From: AC-49 sp963817035
GTDB lineage: Bacteria; Actinomycetota; Thermoleophilia; Solirubrobacterales; Solirubrobacteraceae
Direction of reading: 5' to 3'
Assembly (NCBI GenBank): GCA_963817035.1
Contig: CAWFMM010000004.1
Location: 1,922,001-1,986,000, forward strand
Length of the DNA stretch: 64,000 bases
Position 1 is the stretch's first letter. Each line of letters begins with the position of its first letter. The position numbers and the translations under genes are program-made. The notes under the pieces are model-generated. The model was not told where the DNA came from. It ran no database searches and saw nothing but the letters and a program-made list of their open reading frames with translations. This document shows, piece by piece, positions 17,356-25,463 of this stretch.

Positions 17356-18080
17356 GGGCGGCCCGCGTCGATCGCCTCCTGCTGATGGACTCGCAGGGCG
17401 CCGATGCCGCCGGCGGCCAGCGTCAGCAGGTCATCGAGATTGGTGCGCTGAAGCGGCGTCCGCTCGGCGGTGGCCTGGACCTCGATCAGGCCTCCGTCGC
17501 CGGTCATGACGACGTTGGCGTCGACCTCGGCGGTCGAGTCCTCGGAGTAGTCGAGGTCGAGCAGCGCGGCGCCGTCGACGATCCCGCACGAGACGGCGGC
17601 GATCGCGCCGGTCAGCGGGGTCGTCTCGAGCTTGCCGTCGGCGATCAGCTTCTCGCACGCCAGCGCCAGCGCGACGTAGGCGCCGGTGATCGACGCGCAG
17701 CGGGTGCCGCCGTCGGCCTGGAGCACATCGCAGTCCAGCCAGATCGTGCGCTCACCGAGCGCCTTGAAGTCGATCGCCCCGCGCAGCGAGCGGCCGATGA
17801 GCCGCTGGATCTCGGTCGTGCGCCCATCCACGCGGCCGCGGGTGGCGTCGCGCTGCTTGCGCGAGCCCGTCGACGCGGGCAGCATCCCGTACTCGGCGGT
17901 GACCCAGCCGGTGCCCCGCCCGGCCATCCAGCGCGGCACCTGCTCCTCGGCCGACGCGGTGCAGATGACCCGCGTCTCCCCCATCGAGATCAGCGCGCTG
18001 CCGGTTGCCGTGCGCACGAAGCCGGGCTCGATCGTCGTCGGGCGTAGCTCGTCGGCGGCACGGTCGTAGGAGCGGCTCAT
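17352..18080 (-). CDS. rph: Ribonuclease PH
   Basis: Phosphorolytic 3'-exonuclease that trims tRNA and other RNA ends. 242 residues starting MSRSYDRAADELRP. Motifs: MGETRVICTA, RGTGWVTAEYGMLP, the phosphate site GRTTEIQRLIGRSLR, and DCDVLQADGGTR. Length fits the family. The ATG at 18078-18080 overlaps the murI stop by ATGA. Confidence 0.96.
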   Translation of the reverse strand: MSRSYDRAADELRPTTIEPGFVRTATGSALISMGETRVICTASAEEQVPRWMAGRGTGWVTAEYGMLPASTGSRKQRDATRGRVDGRTTEIQRLIGRSLRGAIDFKALGERTIWLDCDVLQADGGTRCASITGAYVALALACEKLIADGKLETTPLTGAIAAVSCGIVDGAALLDLDYSEDSTAEVDANVVMTGDGGLIEVQATAERTPLQRTNLDDLLTLAAGGIGALRVHQQEAIDAGRP

Positions 18081-18931
18081 GCGACCGGGACCTCGTTGGT
18101 TGTCAGCTCGACGTGGCGGACCTCGCCGAGCGGCATCTGCAGGAATCGGGTCGCCTGGGCGCTGAACGCGTCGACATCGCCGGTCGTCAGGAAGCGGTAT
18201 TCGCCCTCGCCGGTGCGGGTCGCCGACAGATCGCGCGAGCGCAGTGCATGCTCGACCTGGCGGGCCAGCGCGCCGCCCGAGGTGATGATCGTGACCTGCG
18301 GGCCGAGCATCCGCTGGAGCATCGGCCGCACGAGCGGGTAGTGGGTGCAGCCGAGGATAACCGTGTCGACCTGCGCGGACCGCAGCGGCTCGACGTAGGA
18401 GCGCACGGTGTCGACGAGCCGGTCGTCGAACGTCGAGCCGGCCTGGATCAGCGGCGCGAGCTCCGGCGCGGCGACACTCGTCAGGTCGACGTAAGCGTCT
18501 ACCGCGGCGACCGCGCGCTCGTAGGCGCCGCTGGCCACGGTGGCCGGCGTGGCGAGCAGGCCGATGCGGCCGTTGTGGGTCGCCTCGACCGCCTGCACCG
18601 CCTCGGGCCCGGCGACCGCGATCACGTCGGCCCCGAGCGTCGTCTGCATCATCCTCGTCCGCAGGGCGGGCAGCGCCGCGCCGGCCGCCGAGTTGCATGC
18701 GACGACGATCAGCTTTGCGTGCTGGTGCAGCAGCTCTTCGGCGATCTGCAGGGAGAAACGCTCGAGCTCGTCCTGCGCGCGGTCGCCGTACGGGAAGCGG
18801 GCGGTGTCGCCGAGGTAGACGAAGTCCTCGTGCGGCAGGCGCACGAGCAGCTCGTGGAGGACGGTGAGACCGCCGACGCCCGAGTCGAACACGCCGATCG
18901 GTCGATCGCGGGGTAGCGAAGGGGTCGACAT
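18077..18931 (-). CDS. murI: Glutamate racemase
   Basis: Supplies D-glutamate for peptidoglycan. 284 residues with the two catalytic cysteines in VVACNSAAGA and LGCTHYPL, and the N-terminal IGVFDSGVGGLTV. The ATG at 18929-18931 is chosen rather than 18938-18940 because a TAGGAT hexamer ends exactly 7 nt upstream of it, as for leaderless transcripts elsewhere in this window. First gene of murI-rph-rdgB-CDF. Confidence 0.95.
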   Translation of the reverse strand: MSTPSLPRDRPIGVFDSGVGGLTVLHELLVRLPHEDFVYLGDTARFPYGDRAQDELERFSLQIAEELLHQHAKLIVVACNSAAGAALPALRTRMMQTTLGADVIAVAGPEAVQAVEATHNGRIGLLATPATVASGAYERAVAAVDAYVDLTSVAAPELAPLIQAGSTFDDRLVDTVRSYVEPLRSAQVDTVILGCTHYPLVRPMLQRMLGPQVTIITSGGALARQVEHALRSRDLSATRTGEGEYRFLTTGDVDAFSAQATRFLQMPLGEVRHVELTTNEVPVA

Positions 18932-18938
18932 CGACCCC

Positions 18939-18944
18939 ATCCTA
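18939..18944 (-). promoter_or_regulatory. Leaderless-type -10 element of murI
   Basis: TAGGAT on the minus strand, 7 nt before the ATG at 18929-18931. It overlaps the alternative upstream ATG, which argues against that start. Confidence 0.5.
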
Positions 18945-18957
18945 GGCCGACTCAGAC

Positions 18958-19182
18958 TCAGTTCGTGCCGACGTGTTCGATCGAATCCTTCAGCTTGCCG
19001 ACGATCGAGTGGGCGATGCCCGAGGCGTTGAGCCCCTTTGTCAACACGACGGCCGTCATCACGGTGGCGATGAGCAGAATCAGGGCGACGTATTCGACGG
19101 TGCCCTGCCCGGTCTCGCCACGAATGGCAACGGCGATGCGCTGCGCCGCGCGGCGTACGTATTCAACGATCCTGCGGTCCAT
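18958..19182 (-). CDS. Flp/Fap-type pilin-like protein
   Basis: 74 residues from MDRRIVEYV. A class III (prepilin) signal is visible: GQGTVEYVALI, with Gly before the cleavage site, Glu at mature position 5 and a hydrophobic helix (ALILLIATVMTAVVL). The short polar tail fits a Flp-like major or minor pilin, or a TadE-less pseudopilin. No tad export genes are in the window. GGAGG lies 7 nt before the ATG. The longer in-frame start would add 23 unlikely residues. Confidence 0.75.
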   Translation of the reverse strand: MDRRIVEYVRRAAQRIAVAIRGETGQGTVEYVALILLIATVMTAVVLTKGLNASGIAHSIVGKLKDSIEHVGTN

Positions 19183-19295
19183 TTCGGGCCTCCTCTGATG
19201 CGGTGGGGTGAGGAGGTCGAGTCTCGGCTTCGGGGCGTGCCGGAACCACACGCGAGTGTGACGAGTTGCCCACGAATTCCCGCGAAGGGCGCTGG

Positions 19296-19330
19296 TAGAC
19301 TCGCCGCGGCGTCCGACGAGGGCGCCTTTT
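19296..19330 (+). promoter_or_regulatory. Putative -10 and terminator-like hairpin before a zinc-ribbon gene
   Basis: TAGACT (19296-19301) is followed by a 7-bp stem (19308-19314/19320-19326, one G-U, loop 5 nt) and TTTT (19327-19330), only 4 nt before the ATG at 19335. If transcription begins near 19308 the first bases form the hairpin. It may control read-through into the zinc-ribbon genes or end an upstream transcript. Confidence 0.35.
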
Positions 19331-19334
19331 CGCT

Positions 19335-20132
19335 ATGACGCCGCTGCCACGCATCCGCCGTCGGCACACCGAAGAGCAGCCGACCGATTCCACCAAAGCG
19401 GTCAACGAACCGGCTGAGACGCCGATCGCCGCCGAGCTCGACACGAGCGTTGCGCCACCGTCCGCGGCGGCCGTTGACCCGGCGACGATGGTCGCCGAGG
19501 CCGCCGCCGCTGTGCAGGCGACGGCCCAGAGCGACCCAGCGGCAGCGCCCGCCGACACGCGGGACGAGCCAGAGCCGCGCAGCTCGCTGCGTCGGTTTGG
19601 GGCCTGGGCGTCCGGGCGCGACGTGGTCGAGGAGGCTGTGCCCCAGCACGCGGCAGAGGAAGTGGCCGAGGCAGAGGTCGCCGCGGCCCGTCCTGCCGCC
19701 GAGACGCCCACGCCTGCCCCGGCCGGCGCGCCGTCCACGCCGGCTCGAGGCCCGTCATCCAAGGACCGCGGACGAATGCGCCGGCGCATTCGTTACCTGC
19801 GCCGCGCCCGCGAGCTCGGCTTCCGCGACCTCGGCGGCCTGATGTTCGACCAATACCGCTTCCGCTCGCCCAACCAGGAGTTGCTCGGCGCCAAGCTCGC
19901 CGCACTGCACGCACTCGATAGTGAACGCCGCGCCCTCGAGCACATCCTCGGCGAGCGACGGGAGTTCGACGACCTGCGCGAGCCCGGGATCAGCTCGTGT
20001 CCGAACTGCGGCGCGCTCCACGGCTCCGACGCGCACTTCTGCGAGCGCTGCGGGGCACCACAGAACGGGACGCCGGCGCCCGTGTCTGCGCCTGAGGCCG
20101 AAGCCGCCGCCGACACGCCACCGCAGGCGTGA
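19335..20132 (+). CDS. Zinc-ribbon protein with long low-complexity N-terminus
   Basis: 265 residues. The first roughly 145 are Ala/Glu/Pro/Thr-rich and probably disordered. A basic helix pair (RMRRRIRYLRRARELGFRDL) and a coiled segment (ELLGAKLAALHALDSERRALEHIL) follow. A C-terminal zinc ribbon has CPNCG and CERCG pairs 12 residues apart. There is no signal or membrane segment. It overlaps the next zinc-ribbon gene by GTGA. The function is unknown; the conserved part begins around residue 145. Confidence 0.75.
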   Translation: MTPLPRIRRRHTEEQPTDSTKAVNEPAETPIAAELDTSVAPPSAAAVDPATMVAEAAAAVQATAQSDPAAAPADTRDEPEPRSSLRRFGAWASGRDVVEEAVPQHAAEEVAEAEVAAARPAAETPTPAPAGAPSTPARGPSSKDRGRMRRRIRYLRRARELGFRDLGGLMFDQYRFRSPNQELLGAKLAALHALDSERRALEHILGERREFDDLREPGISSCPNCGALHGSDAHFCERCGAPQNGTPAPVSAPEAEAAADTPPQA

Positions 20133-20407
20133 GCGCCGCCACCACGTCGTGCCCGATGTGCGGGTCGCCGATCGCCCGTCAGCAGGACTGGTGCCTGCAG
20201 TGCGGCACCGGCGCGCGGACGCGCATGGTCCCGACACCGAACTGGCGACTGCCGATCGCTGCGCTCGTCGCGATCGTCGTGATCGCCGGCGCGGCGCTGG
20301 CCATCGCCTTCGTGTCGCTGACCGCGGATACCTCCACGACGAAGACGATCACCGCACCCGCCGTCACGGCGCCTGTCGCACCGGCCCGCACCTCGACCAC
20401 CGGGTAG
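20129..20407 (+). CDS. Small zinc-ribbon membrane protein
   Basis: 92 residues from GTG at 20129. An N-terminal zinc ribbon (CPMCG and CLQCG pairs) is followed by a basic stretch and a transmembrane helix (LPIAALVAIVVIAGAALAIA), then a Thr/Ala/Pro tail outside. The topology puts the zinc ribbon in the cytoplasm. The 4-nt overlap with the preceding zinc-ribbon gene suggests the two proteins work together. No family name is given. Confidence 0.75.
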   Translation: MSAATTSCPMCGSPIARQQDWCLQCGTGARTRMVPTPNWRLPIAALVAIVVIAGAALAIAFVSLTADTSTTKTITAPAVTAPVAPARTSTTG

Positions 20408-20487
20408 CGCTGCGCCCGCAGCGTCGCGGCGAATCGAACAAACGAGCCCCGGTTCCCGACACCCCCTCGCCGCCGCTGTCCAGCGCC

Positions 20488-21462
20488 CTACCGTACGGCG
20501 AGCGGGTGCACCGCCAGGTCCGCAGGCGCGGGCGGCGGCGCCACAGCTCCGGCGACCTCCAGCACCCGCACGACACCCCGCGCCAGTGCGCCCAGGTCAT
20601 ATCCGCCCTCGAGTACCACGCCCAGCCCGACGTGGAACTCATCGGCCAACCGCCGCGCCGTGCCCGCCATCAGCGCGAAGCCGTCATCGCTCACGAGGCA
20701 GTCGGCGAGCGGGTCGTCGGCATGGGCGTCGAAGCCCGCCGAGACGAGTACCAACTGCGGCGCATACTCCCGCGCCGCCGGAGCGACGACGTGCTCCACC
20801 AGCGAGCACCAGACCGAGTCGCCCGAGCCCGCCGGAACCGGCAGATTCATGGTGTAGCCGAGGCCCGCGCCCGAGCCGCAATCGGCGGCCGCGCCCGACC
20901 CGGGATACAGCGGCCACTCGTGCAGCGACACAAACAGCACCCGCGGGTCGGCGTGGAAGATGTCGTTCGTCCCGTTGCCGTGATGCACGTCGAAATCCAG
21001 GATCAGGACCCGCTCCAGGCCGTGGGCATCGATCGCATGCTGAGCCGCGACGGCGACGTTCGCGAACAGGCAGAAGCCCATCGCCCGCGCCCGCTCGGCG
21101 TGGTGACCGGGCGGGCGATGCAGTGATGCGCCGGCCCGCGTCTCGCCACTGACCAACGCGTCGACCAGCGCGACCGCGCCGCCCGCGGCATGGAGTGCCG
21201 CCTCGTAGGAGTCGACCGACACCACCGTGTCAGCATCCAGATGGCCCCCGCCCCGCGCGCAGGCCTCGCGAATCTCATCGATGTAGCCCGGAGGATGGAC
21301 CCGCTGCAGCGTCGCGAGATCGACCGCCTCGGACTCCCGAACCTCCGCGCCGAGCCACTCGCGGTCAGACAGCGCCGCCTCGATCGCCGCAATCCGCGCG
21401 ATCGATTCAGGGTGCCCGCCGGTGTCGTGGCGGGCCGACGAGTCGTGGCGCCAGATGATCAT
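20488..21462 (-). CDS. Histone deacetylase family protein (class II-like)
   Basis: Zn-dependent deacetylase of acetyl-lysine, acetylpolyamine or similar amides. 324 residues with RPPGHHAE (the tandem catalytic His), LDFDVHHGNGT (metal Asp and His), SAGFDAHADDPL (second metal Asp) and LEGGYDL. All catalytic positions are intact. Bacterial members act on small amides or acetyl-CoA synthetase; the substrate here is unknown. It is divergent from nadB, with overlapping -10 elements. Confidence 0.9.
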   Translation of the reverse strand: MIIWRHDSSARHDTGGHPESIARIAAIEAALSDREWLGAEVRESEAVDLATLQRVHPPGYIDEIREACARGGGHLDADTVVSVDSYEAALHAAGGAVALVDALVSGETRAGASLHRPPGHHAERARAMGFCLFANVAVAAQHAIDAHGLERVLILDFDVHHGNGTNDIFHADPRVLFVSLHEWPLYPGSGAAADCGSGAGLGYTMNLPVPAGSGDSVWCSLVEHVVAPAAREYAPQLVLVSAGFDAHADDPLADCLVSDDGFALMAGTARRLADEFHVGLGVVLEGGYDLGALARGVVRVLEVAGAVAPPPAPADLAVHPLAVR

Positions 21463-21467
21463 CCAAG

Positions 21468-21474
21468 TAGCGTA
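21468..21474. promoter_or_regulatory. Overlapping divergent -10 elements of nadB and the deacetylase gene
   Basis: TAGCGT on the plus strand (21468-21473) lies 8 nt before the nadB ATG, and its near-palindromic mate TACGCT on the minus strand (21469-21474) lies 6 nt before the deacetylase ATG. The two starts are only 19 bp apart, so there is no room for leaders or ribosome binding sites. Confidence 0.5.
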
Positions 21475-21481
21475 CGGTCCG

Positions 21482-22927
21482 ATGGCCGCTCCCCAGCTGC
21501 ACGCCGACGTCGTCGTCGTCGGCGCCGGCGCCGCCGGCCTCTACTGCGCGCTGACCGCGTCCCAGCAGGGCGCGCGGGTCGCGCTCGTCGCGGCGATGCC
21601 GCTGGCCAACACCGCGTCGTACTGGGCTCAGGGCGGAGTTGCCGCCGCGATCGCCGCCGATGACTCGCCCGACCGGCACCGCCACGACACCGAGATCGCC
21701 GGCCGCGGACTGGTGCGCCGCAGCGCCGCGACCGTCCTGTGCCGCGAAGCCCCGCACGCCCTGCGCGAGCTCGAACGCCTCGGCGTGCGCTTCGATGCCG
21801 ACCGCCGCGGCCAGCTCGCGCTCGGCCTCGAAGGCGGCCACAGCGCGCGGCGCGTTGCCCATGCCGGCGGCAGCGCGACCGGCCGCCGGATCGTGCGCCA
21901 GCTCTCAGCCGTCGTCGCCGAGGACCCGAAGATCGAGGTCCTCGAACAGGCGCGCGCCGCGACCGTCTGGACGAAGGATCGTCGCTGCGTCGGCGTCATC
22001 TGCGAGGACGGCCGCGCGATCCAGGCGCCAGGAACCGTGCTCGCCACCGGCGGCGCGGCCGCGCTGTGGTCGCGCACGACCAACCCGCCGGGCTCCGTCG
22101 GCATCGGGATCATGCTCGCCCGTGCCGCCGGCGCCGCGGTCGCCGACCTCGAGCTGATCCAGTTCCACCCGACCGCGGTCACCGGCATCCCCGGCCGCGA
22201 GGGTTTCCTCATCACCGAGGCGATCCGTGGCGAGGGAGCGACGATCGTCGACGCCGCGGGCGAGCGTTTCGTCGATGAGCTCGCCCCGCGCGACGAGGTC
22301 ACGCTGGCCGTCCACCGCAAGATGCGCTCGAGCGGCCTGCCGAATGTGTGGCTGGACATGCGCGCGATCGACCCGCTGCAGTTCCCCAACGTCGTCGGCG
22401 CGCTACGCGAGGCGGGGCTCGATCCGGCGACCGAGCTCGTACCGATCGCCCCGGCCTCGCATTACGTCATGGGCGGCGTCGTCGCCGACCTCGACGGGGC
22501 GACGACCGTGCCCGGCCTATACGCGATCGGCGAGTCGTCGTGCACCGGCCTGCACGGGGCCAACCGCCTCGCCTCCAACTCGCTGAGCGAGTGCTTTGTC
22601 TGGGGCGGCCGCGCCGCGCTGGCCGCGCTCGACGAGTCGGGCGTCGACGCGGGAGCCCCGCCCGAGCCCGAGCCGATCGAGGTCCCTGACCTGAGCACGC
22701 GCCAGGCGCTGTGGGCCGATGCCGGCATCGAACGAACCCCGGAACGCCTGACGCGCCTGCTCGACCATCCGCACCCGCTCGCCCGGCTCGTCGCGCAGTG
22801 TGCGCTGCTGCGCACAGAGAGTCGCGGAGCCCACTTTCGCATAGACCACCCGGACACGAAGCCCGCGCTCGACGGCCATCACACCGTCGTTCAGGCTGGA
22901 AATCCCACGTTCGCTGTCTGGAGCTGA
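21482..22927 (+). CDS. nadB: L-aspartate oxidase
   Basis: FAD enzyme that oxidises aspartate to iminoaspartate for NAD synthesis. 481 residues from MAAPQLHADVV. The dinucleotide motif is VVGAGAAGLYCAL, followed by YWAQGGVAAA, HAGGSATGRR, IQFHPTA, the active-site loop RDEVTLAVHR, and GANRLASNSLSEC. All are family features. nadA and nadC are not adjacent. The start is fixed by homology and by the -10 element 8 nt upstream; an ATG further up lies in the divergent gene. Confidence 0.94.
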   Translation: MAAPQLHADVVVVGAGAAGLYCALTASQQGARVALVAAMPLANTASYWAQGGVAAAIAADDSPDRHRHDTEIAGRGLVRRSAATVLCREAPHALRELERLGVRFDADRRGQLALGLEGGHSARRVAHAGGSATGRRIVRQLSAVVAEDPKIEVLEQARAATVWTKDRRCVGVICEDGRAIQAPGTVLATGGAAALWSRTTNPPGSVGIGIMLARAAGAAVADLELIQFHPTAVTGIPGREGFLITEAIRGEGATIVDAAGERFVDELAPRDEVTLAVHRKMRSSGLPNVWLDMRAIDPLQFPNVVGALREAGLDPATELVPIAPASHYVMGGVVADLDGATTVPGLYAIGESSCTGLHGANRLASNSLSECFVWGGRAALAALDESGVDAGAPPEPEPIEVPDLSTRQALWADAGIERTPERLTRLLDHPHPLARLVAQCALLRTESRGAHFRIDHPDTKPALDGHHTVVQAGNPTFAVWS

Positions 22928-23055
22928 ACGAACCTAAAGGAAACCTTAAGCTTAATCCGAACTCAACATCGGTCGTGTCCTTGTCTTCACATGTGCCCGT
23001 CATCTTGATCGGAGTACCGGGAGCCACCTACAGAGAGGTCAGGAAGCCACCGCCG

Positions 23056-23490
23056 ATGTATCACTTCAGCCGAGCCATTTACCGCGAGATCCAGGCGTAT
23101 ATCGACCCCGAGGTCACCTGCCAGGGCACTCCCGCCCACGAGCACGTCCTTCGCAGTTGTGAATCGACGATTCAGCGTCTGGCCACGGACCGCCACTACT
23201 TCGCGCGTCCGGCTCGCACACTCTTCAGCGACATTCGCACCTGCTTCCCGATGGCCGCGCAGCCGCGCGTCTGGGTTGTCGTCCAGCGCTACCTCGCATG
23301 CGCCGAGGACTACCTCGCCCGCCTGCCCGTCCACGGCATCGACGGTTCGGGGCAGCCGTTGCCCTGCCGCGCGACGACGCGCCGCGGAACAACCTGCCAG
23401 CGCACGCCGCTGGCCCGCAACGGGTACTGCCCGTCGCACCAGCACCTGGCCGAGACCGAAGAGGTCGAAGCCGGCCTGATCGCCGCCTAG
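23056..23490 (+). CDS. Conserved small protein with C-terminal Cys/His zinc-like motif
   Basis: 144 residues from ATG at 23056. Residues 1-90 are helical (FSRAIYREIQAYI, CESTIQRLATDRHYF). Residues 100-128 contain C-x10-C-x10-C-x2-H spacing in PCRATTRRGTTCQ and NGYCPSHQH, which looks like a small zinc-binding motif also seen in other actinobacterial proteins. It is preceded by an unusually AT-rich 50 bp (22930-22980), a likely promoter, and followed by a strong terminator, so it is monocistronic. I cannot assign a function. Confidence 0.75.
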   Translation: MYHFSRAIYREIQAYIDPEVTCQGTPAHEHVLRSCESTIQRLATDRHYFARPARTLFSDIRTCFPMAAQPRVWVVVQRYLACAEDYLARLPVHGIDGSGQPLPCRATTRRGTTCQRTPLARNGYCPSHQHLAETEEVEAGLIAA

Positions 23491-23510
23491 CTTCCGGAGG
23501 GGGAGCACCC

Positions 23511-23543
23511 GGCCCTCCGTCGGCGTCGCAACGACGGAGGGCC
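23511..23543 (+). terminator. Intrinsic terminator
   Basis: A perfect 12-bp stem (23511-23522 with 23532-23543) and 9-nt loop, followed by ACAGCTTTCT. It lies 20 nt after the stop of the small Cys/His protein and separates it from the hydantoinase operon. Confidence 0.75.
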
Positions 23544-23578
23544 ACAGCTTTCTGGAGGAGCGCAGCCCAGGGCGCCGG

Positions 23579-23584
23579 TAGCGT
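23579..23584 (+). promoter_or_regulatory. Leaderless-type -10 element of the hydantoinase operon
   Basis: TAGCGT with a 7-nt gap to the ATG at 23592. Confidence 0.45.
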
Positions 23585-23591
23585 GGGCGCC

Positions 23592-25463
23592 ATGATTCTC
23601 GGAGTCGACGTCGGCGGAACGTTCACCGATGCCGTCCTGGTCGCGGACGGCGCCGTCGTGACGGCCAAGGTGCCGACGACGCCCGAGGATCAGTCGCTGG
23701 GCGTGATGGCCGCGGTCGCGGCGGTGCTGGAGCGCGCGGGGAGCGCGCCCGGCGACGTGGAGCAGTTCGCCCACGGGATGACCGTCGCGACCAACGCACT
23801 GCTCGAAGGTCGGGGAGCGCGCACGGCGCTGGTCACGACCGACGGCTTTCAGGACATCGTCGAGCTCGGGCGTCAGGCGCGCGCCGACCTCTACCGCCTC
23901 TGTGCCGCCCATCCGGCGCCGCTCGTTCCGCGCGCGCGACGCTTTGGCGCCGACGAGCGGATGGGACCCGACGGGGTGGTCACGCCACTCGCGGGAGTCG
24001 ACGCTCTGGTCGGCTCTGTCGCGGCCTGCGAGCCGCAGGCGGTCGCGGTCTGCCTGCTGCACGCCGATCGCCATCCCGCTCATGAGCGGGCGATCGGCGC
24101 GGCGCTGCGCGAGCGGCTCGGCCCGGACGTCGCAGTGTCGCTGTCGCACGCGGTCGTTGGGACGTTTCGCGAGTACGAACGGGCGGCCACGACCGAGGTC
24201 GACGCGGCGCTGACGCCGCTGCTCGGCGCCTACCTGCGGCGCCTCGAGGCGCGGGCCGCCGACGCCGGGCTGCCGGCTCCGCGGATCATGCAATCCAGCG
24301 GCGGCCTCGCCGACCTCGATCTCGCCGCCTCGCACGCCGCCCTGACCGTTCTCAGCGGGCCGGCCGGTGGCGCCGCGGCGGCGGGGTTGCTCGCCGAGCA
24401 CGCGGGCGAGCCCAACCTCCTGTGCTTCGACATGGGCGGCACGTCGTGCGACGTGTCGGTCGTTGCGGGCGGCGTGATCCGCGACGTGGCGGGCCGCGAG
24501 GTCGGCGGACGACCGCTGGCGCTGCCGATGGTCGACGTGCTGACGGTCGGCGCCGGCGGCGGCTCGATCGGCTGGCGTGATGCGGGCGGCGCGCTGCGGG
24601 TCGGCCCGATGTCGGCCGGCGCGATGCCCGGGCCCGCGTGTTACGGACGGGGCGGAGTCGAGGCGACGGTGACCGACGCGCACGTCGTGCTCGGCCATCT
24701 CGGCGGGCCGCTGGCCGGCGGCGTGGAGCTCGACATCGATGCCGCGCGCGAGGCGGTTGCGACGTTGGCCGGGGCGCTGCGCCTGAGGACCGAGGATTGC
24801 GCTCGTGGCATCCTGCGGGTGGCCGACGCCGAGATGGTCCGCGCGCTGCGTGTGATGACGATCGCGCGCGGTGTCGACCCACGCGCCTTCACGCTGCTCG
24901 CGTTCGGCGGCGCCGGCCCGCTGCACGCCGCGGCAATCGCCGACGAGCTCGGGATCGCGCGCGTCCTCGTGCCGCGAGCGGGCGGCGTGCTGAGCGCGCT
25001 CGGGCTGGCGGCGGCGCCACGCCGTGTCCATGTGCAGCGGACGGTCCTGCTCACCGGCGCGGGCCTCGACGACGCGGTGCTCGGACACCTGCGCGGCGCG
25101 CTGGCAGCGGAGCTTCCCGGTCGCCCAGCGCGCGTCGAGGCGACCGCACAGGTGCGCTACATCGGTCAGGCCCACGAGCTCGACGTCGCGGCCGACGGCA
25201 GCGCCCAGCAGCTGCGCGACGACTTCGCCGCCACACACGACGAGCGCTACGGCTACCGCGACGACACCGAGATCCAGCTCGTGACCCTGCGCGTGACCGG
25301 GATCGACCCGGGGCCGGAGGTCGCGCTGGGCGGGCCGTCGGCCGGCGAGACGGTCGCCGGGTACGCCGTCGTCGATCTCGGCGAGGCGACGCTCCTCGTC
25401 CCCGACGGTTGGCGGGCGCAGCCCGGAGCGCTCGGCGGCTACGTCATGGAGCGAGTCACGTGA
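23592..25463 (+). CDS. Hydantoinase/oxoprolinase family protein, subunit A
   Basis: ATP-dependent ring-opening of hydantoins, 5-oxoproline or related cyclic amides, or acetone-carboxylase-like chemistry. 623 residues with the actin-fold ATPase motifs MILGVDVGGTFTDAV, MTVATNALLEG, FDMGGTSCDV and GAGGGSIG. C-terminal FGGAGPLHA is also typical. A leaderless -10 lies 7 nt upstream, so MILGVD is the start. It overlaps the B subunit by GTGA. The exact substrate is not decidable. Confidence 0.92.
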   Translation: MILGVDVGGTFTDAVLVADGAVVTAKVPTTPEDQSLGVMAAVAAVLERAGSAPGDVEQFAHGMTVATNALLEGRGARTALVTTDGFQDIVELGRQARADLYRLCAAHPAPLVPRARRFGADERMGPDGVVTPLAGVDALVGSVAACEPQAVAVCLLHADRHPAHERAIGAALRERLGPDVAVSLSHAVVGTFREYERAATTEVDAALTPLLGAYLRRLEARAADAGLPAPRIMQSSGGLADLDLAASHAALTVLSGPAGGAAAAGLLAEHAGEPNLLCFDMGGTSCDVSVVAGGVIRDVAGREVGGRPLALPMVDVLTVGAGGGSIGWRDAGGALRVGPMSAGAMPGPACYGRGGVEATVTDAHVVLGHLGGPLAGGVELDIDAAREAVATLAGALRLRTEDCARGILRVADAEMVRALRVMTIARGVDPRAFTLLAFGGAGPLHAAAIADELGIARVLVPRAGGVLSALGLAAAPRRVHVQRTVLLTGAGLDDAVLGHLRGALAAELPGRPARVEATAQVRYIGQAHELDVAADGSAQQLRDDFAATHDERYGYRDDTEIQLVTLRVTGIDPGPEVALGGPSAGETVAGYAVVDLGEATLLVPDGWRAQPGALGGYVMERVT

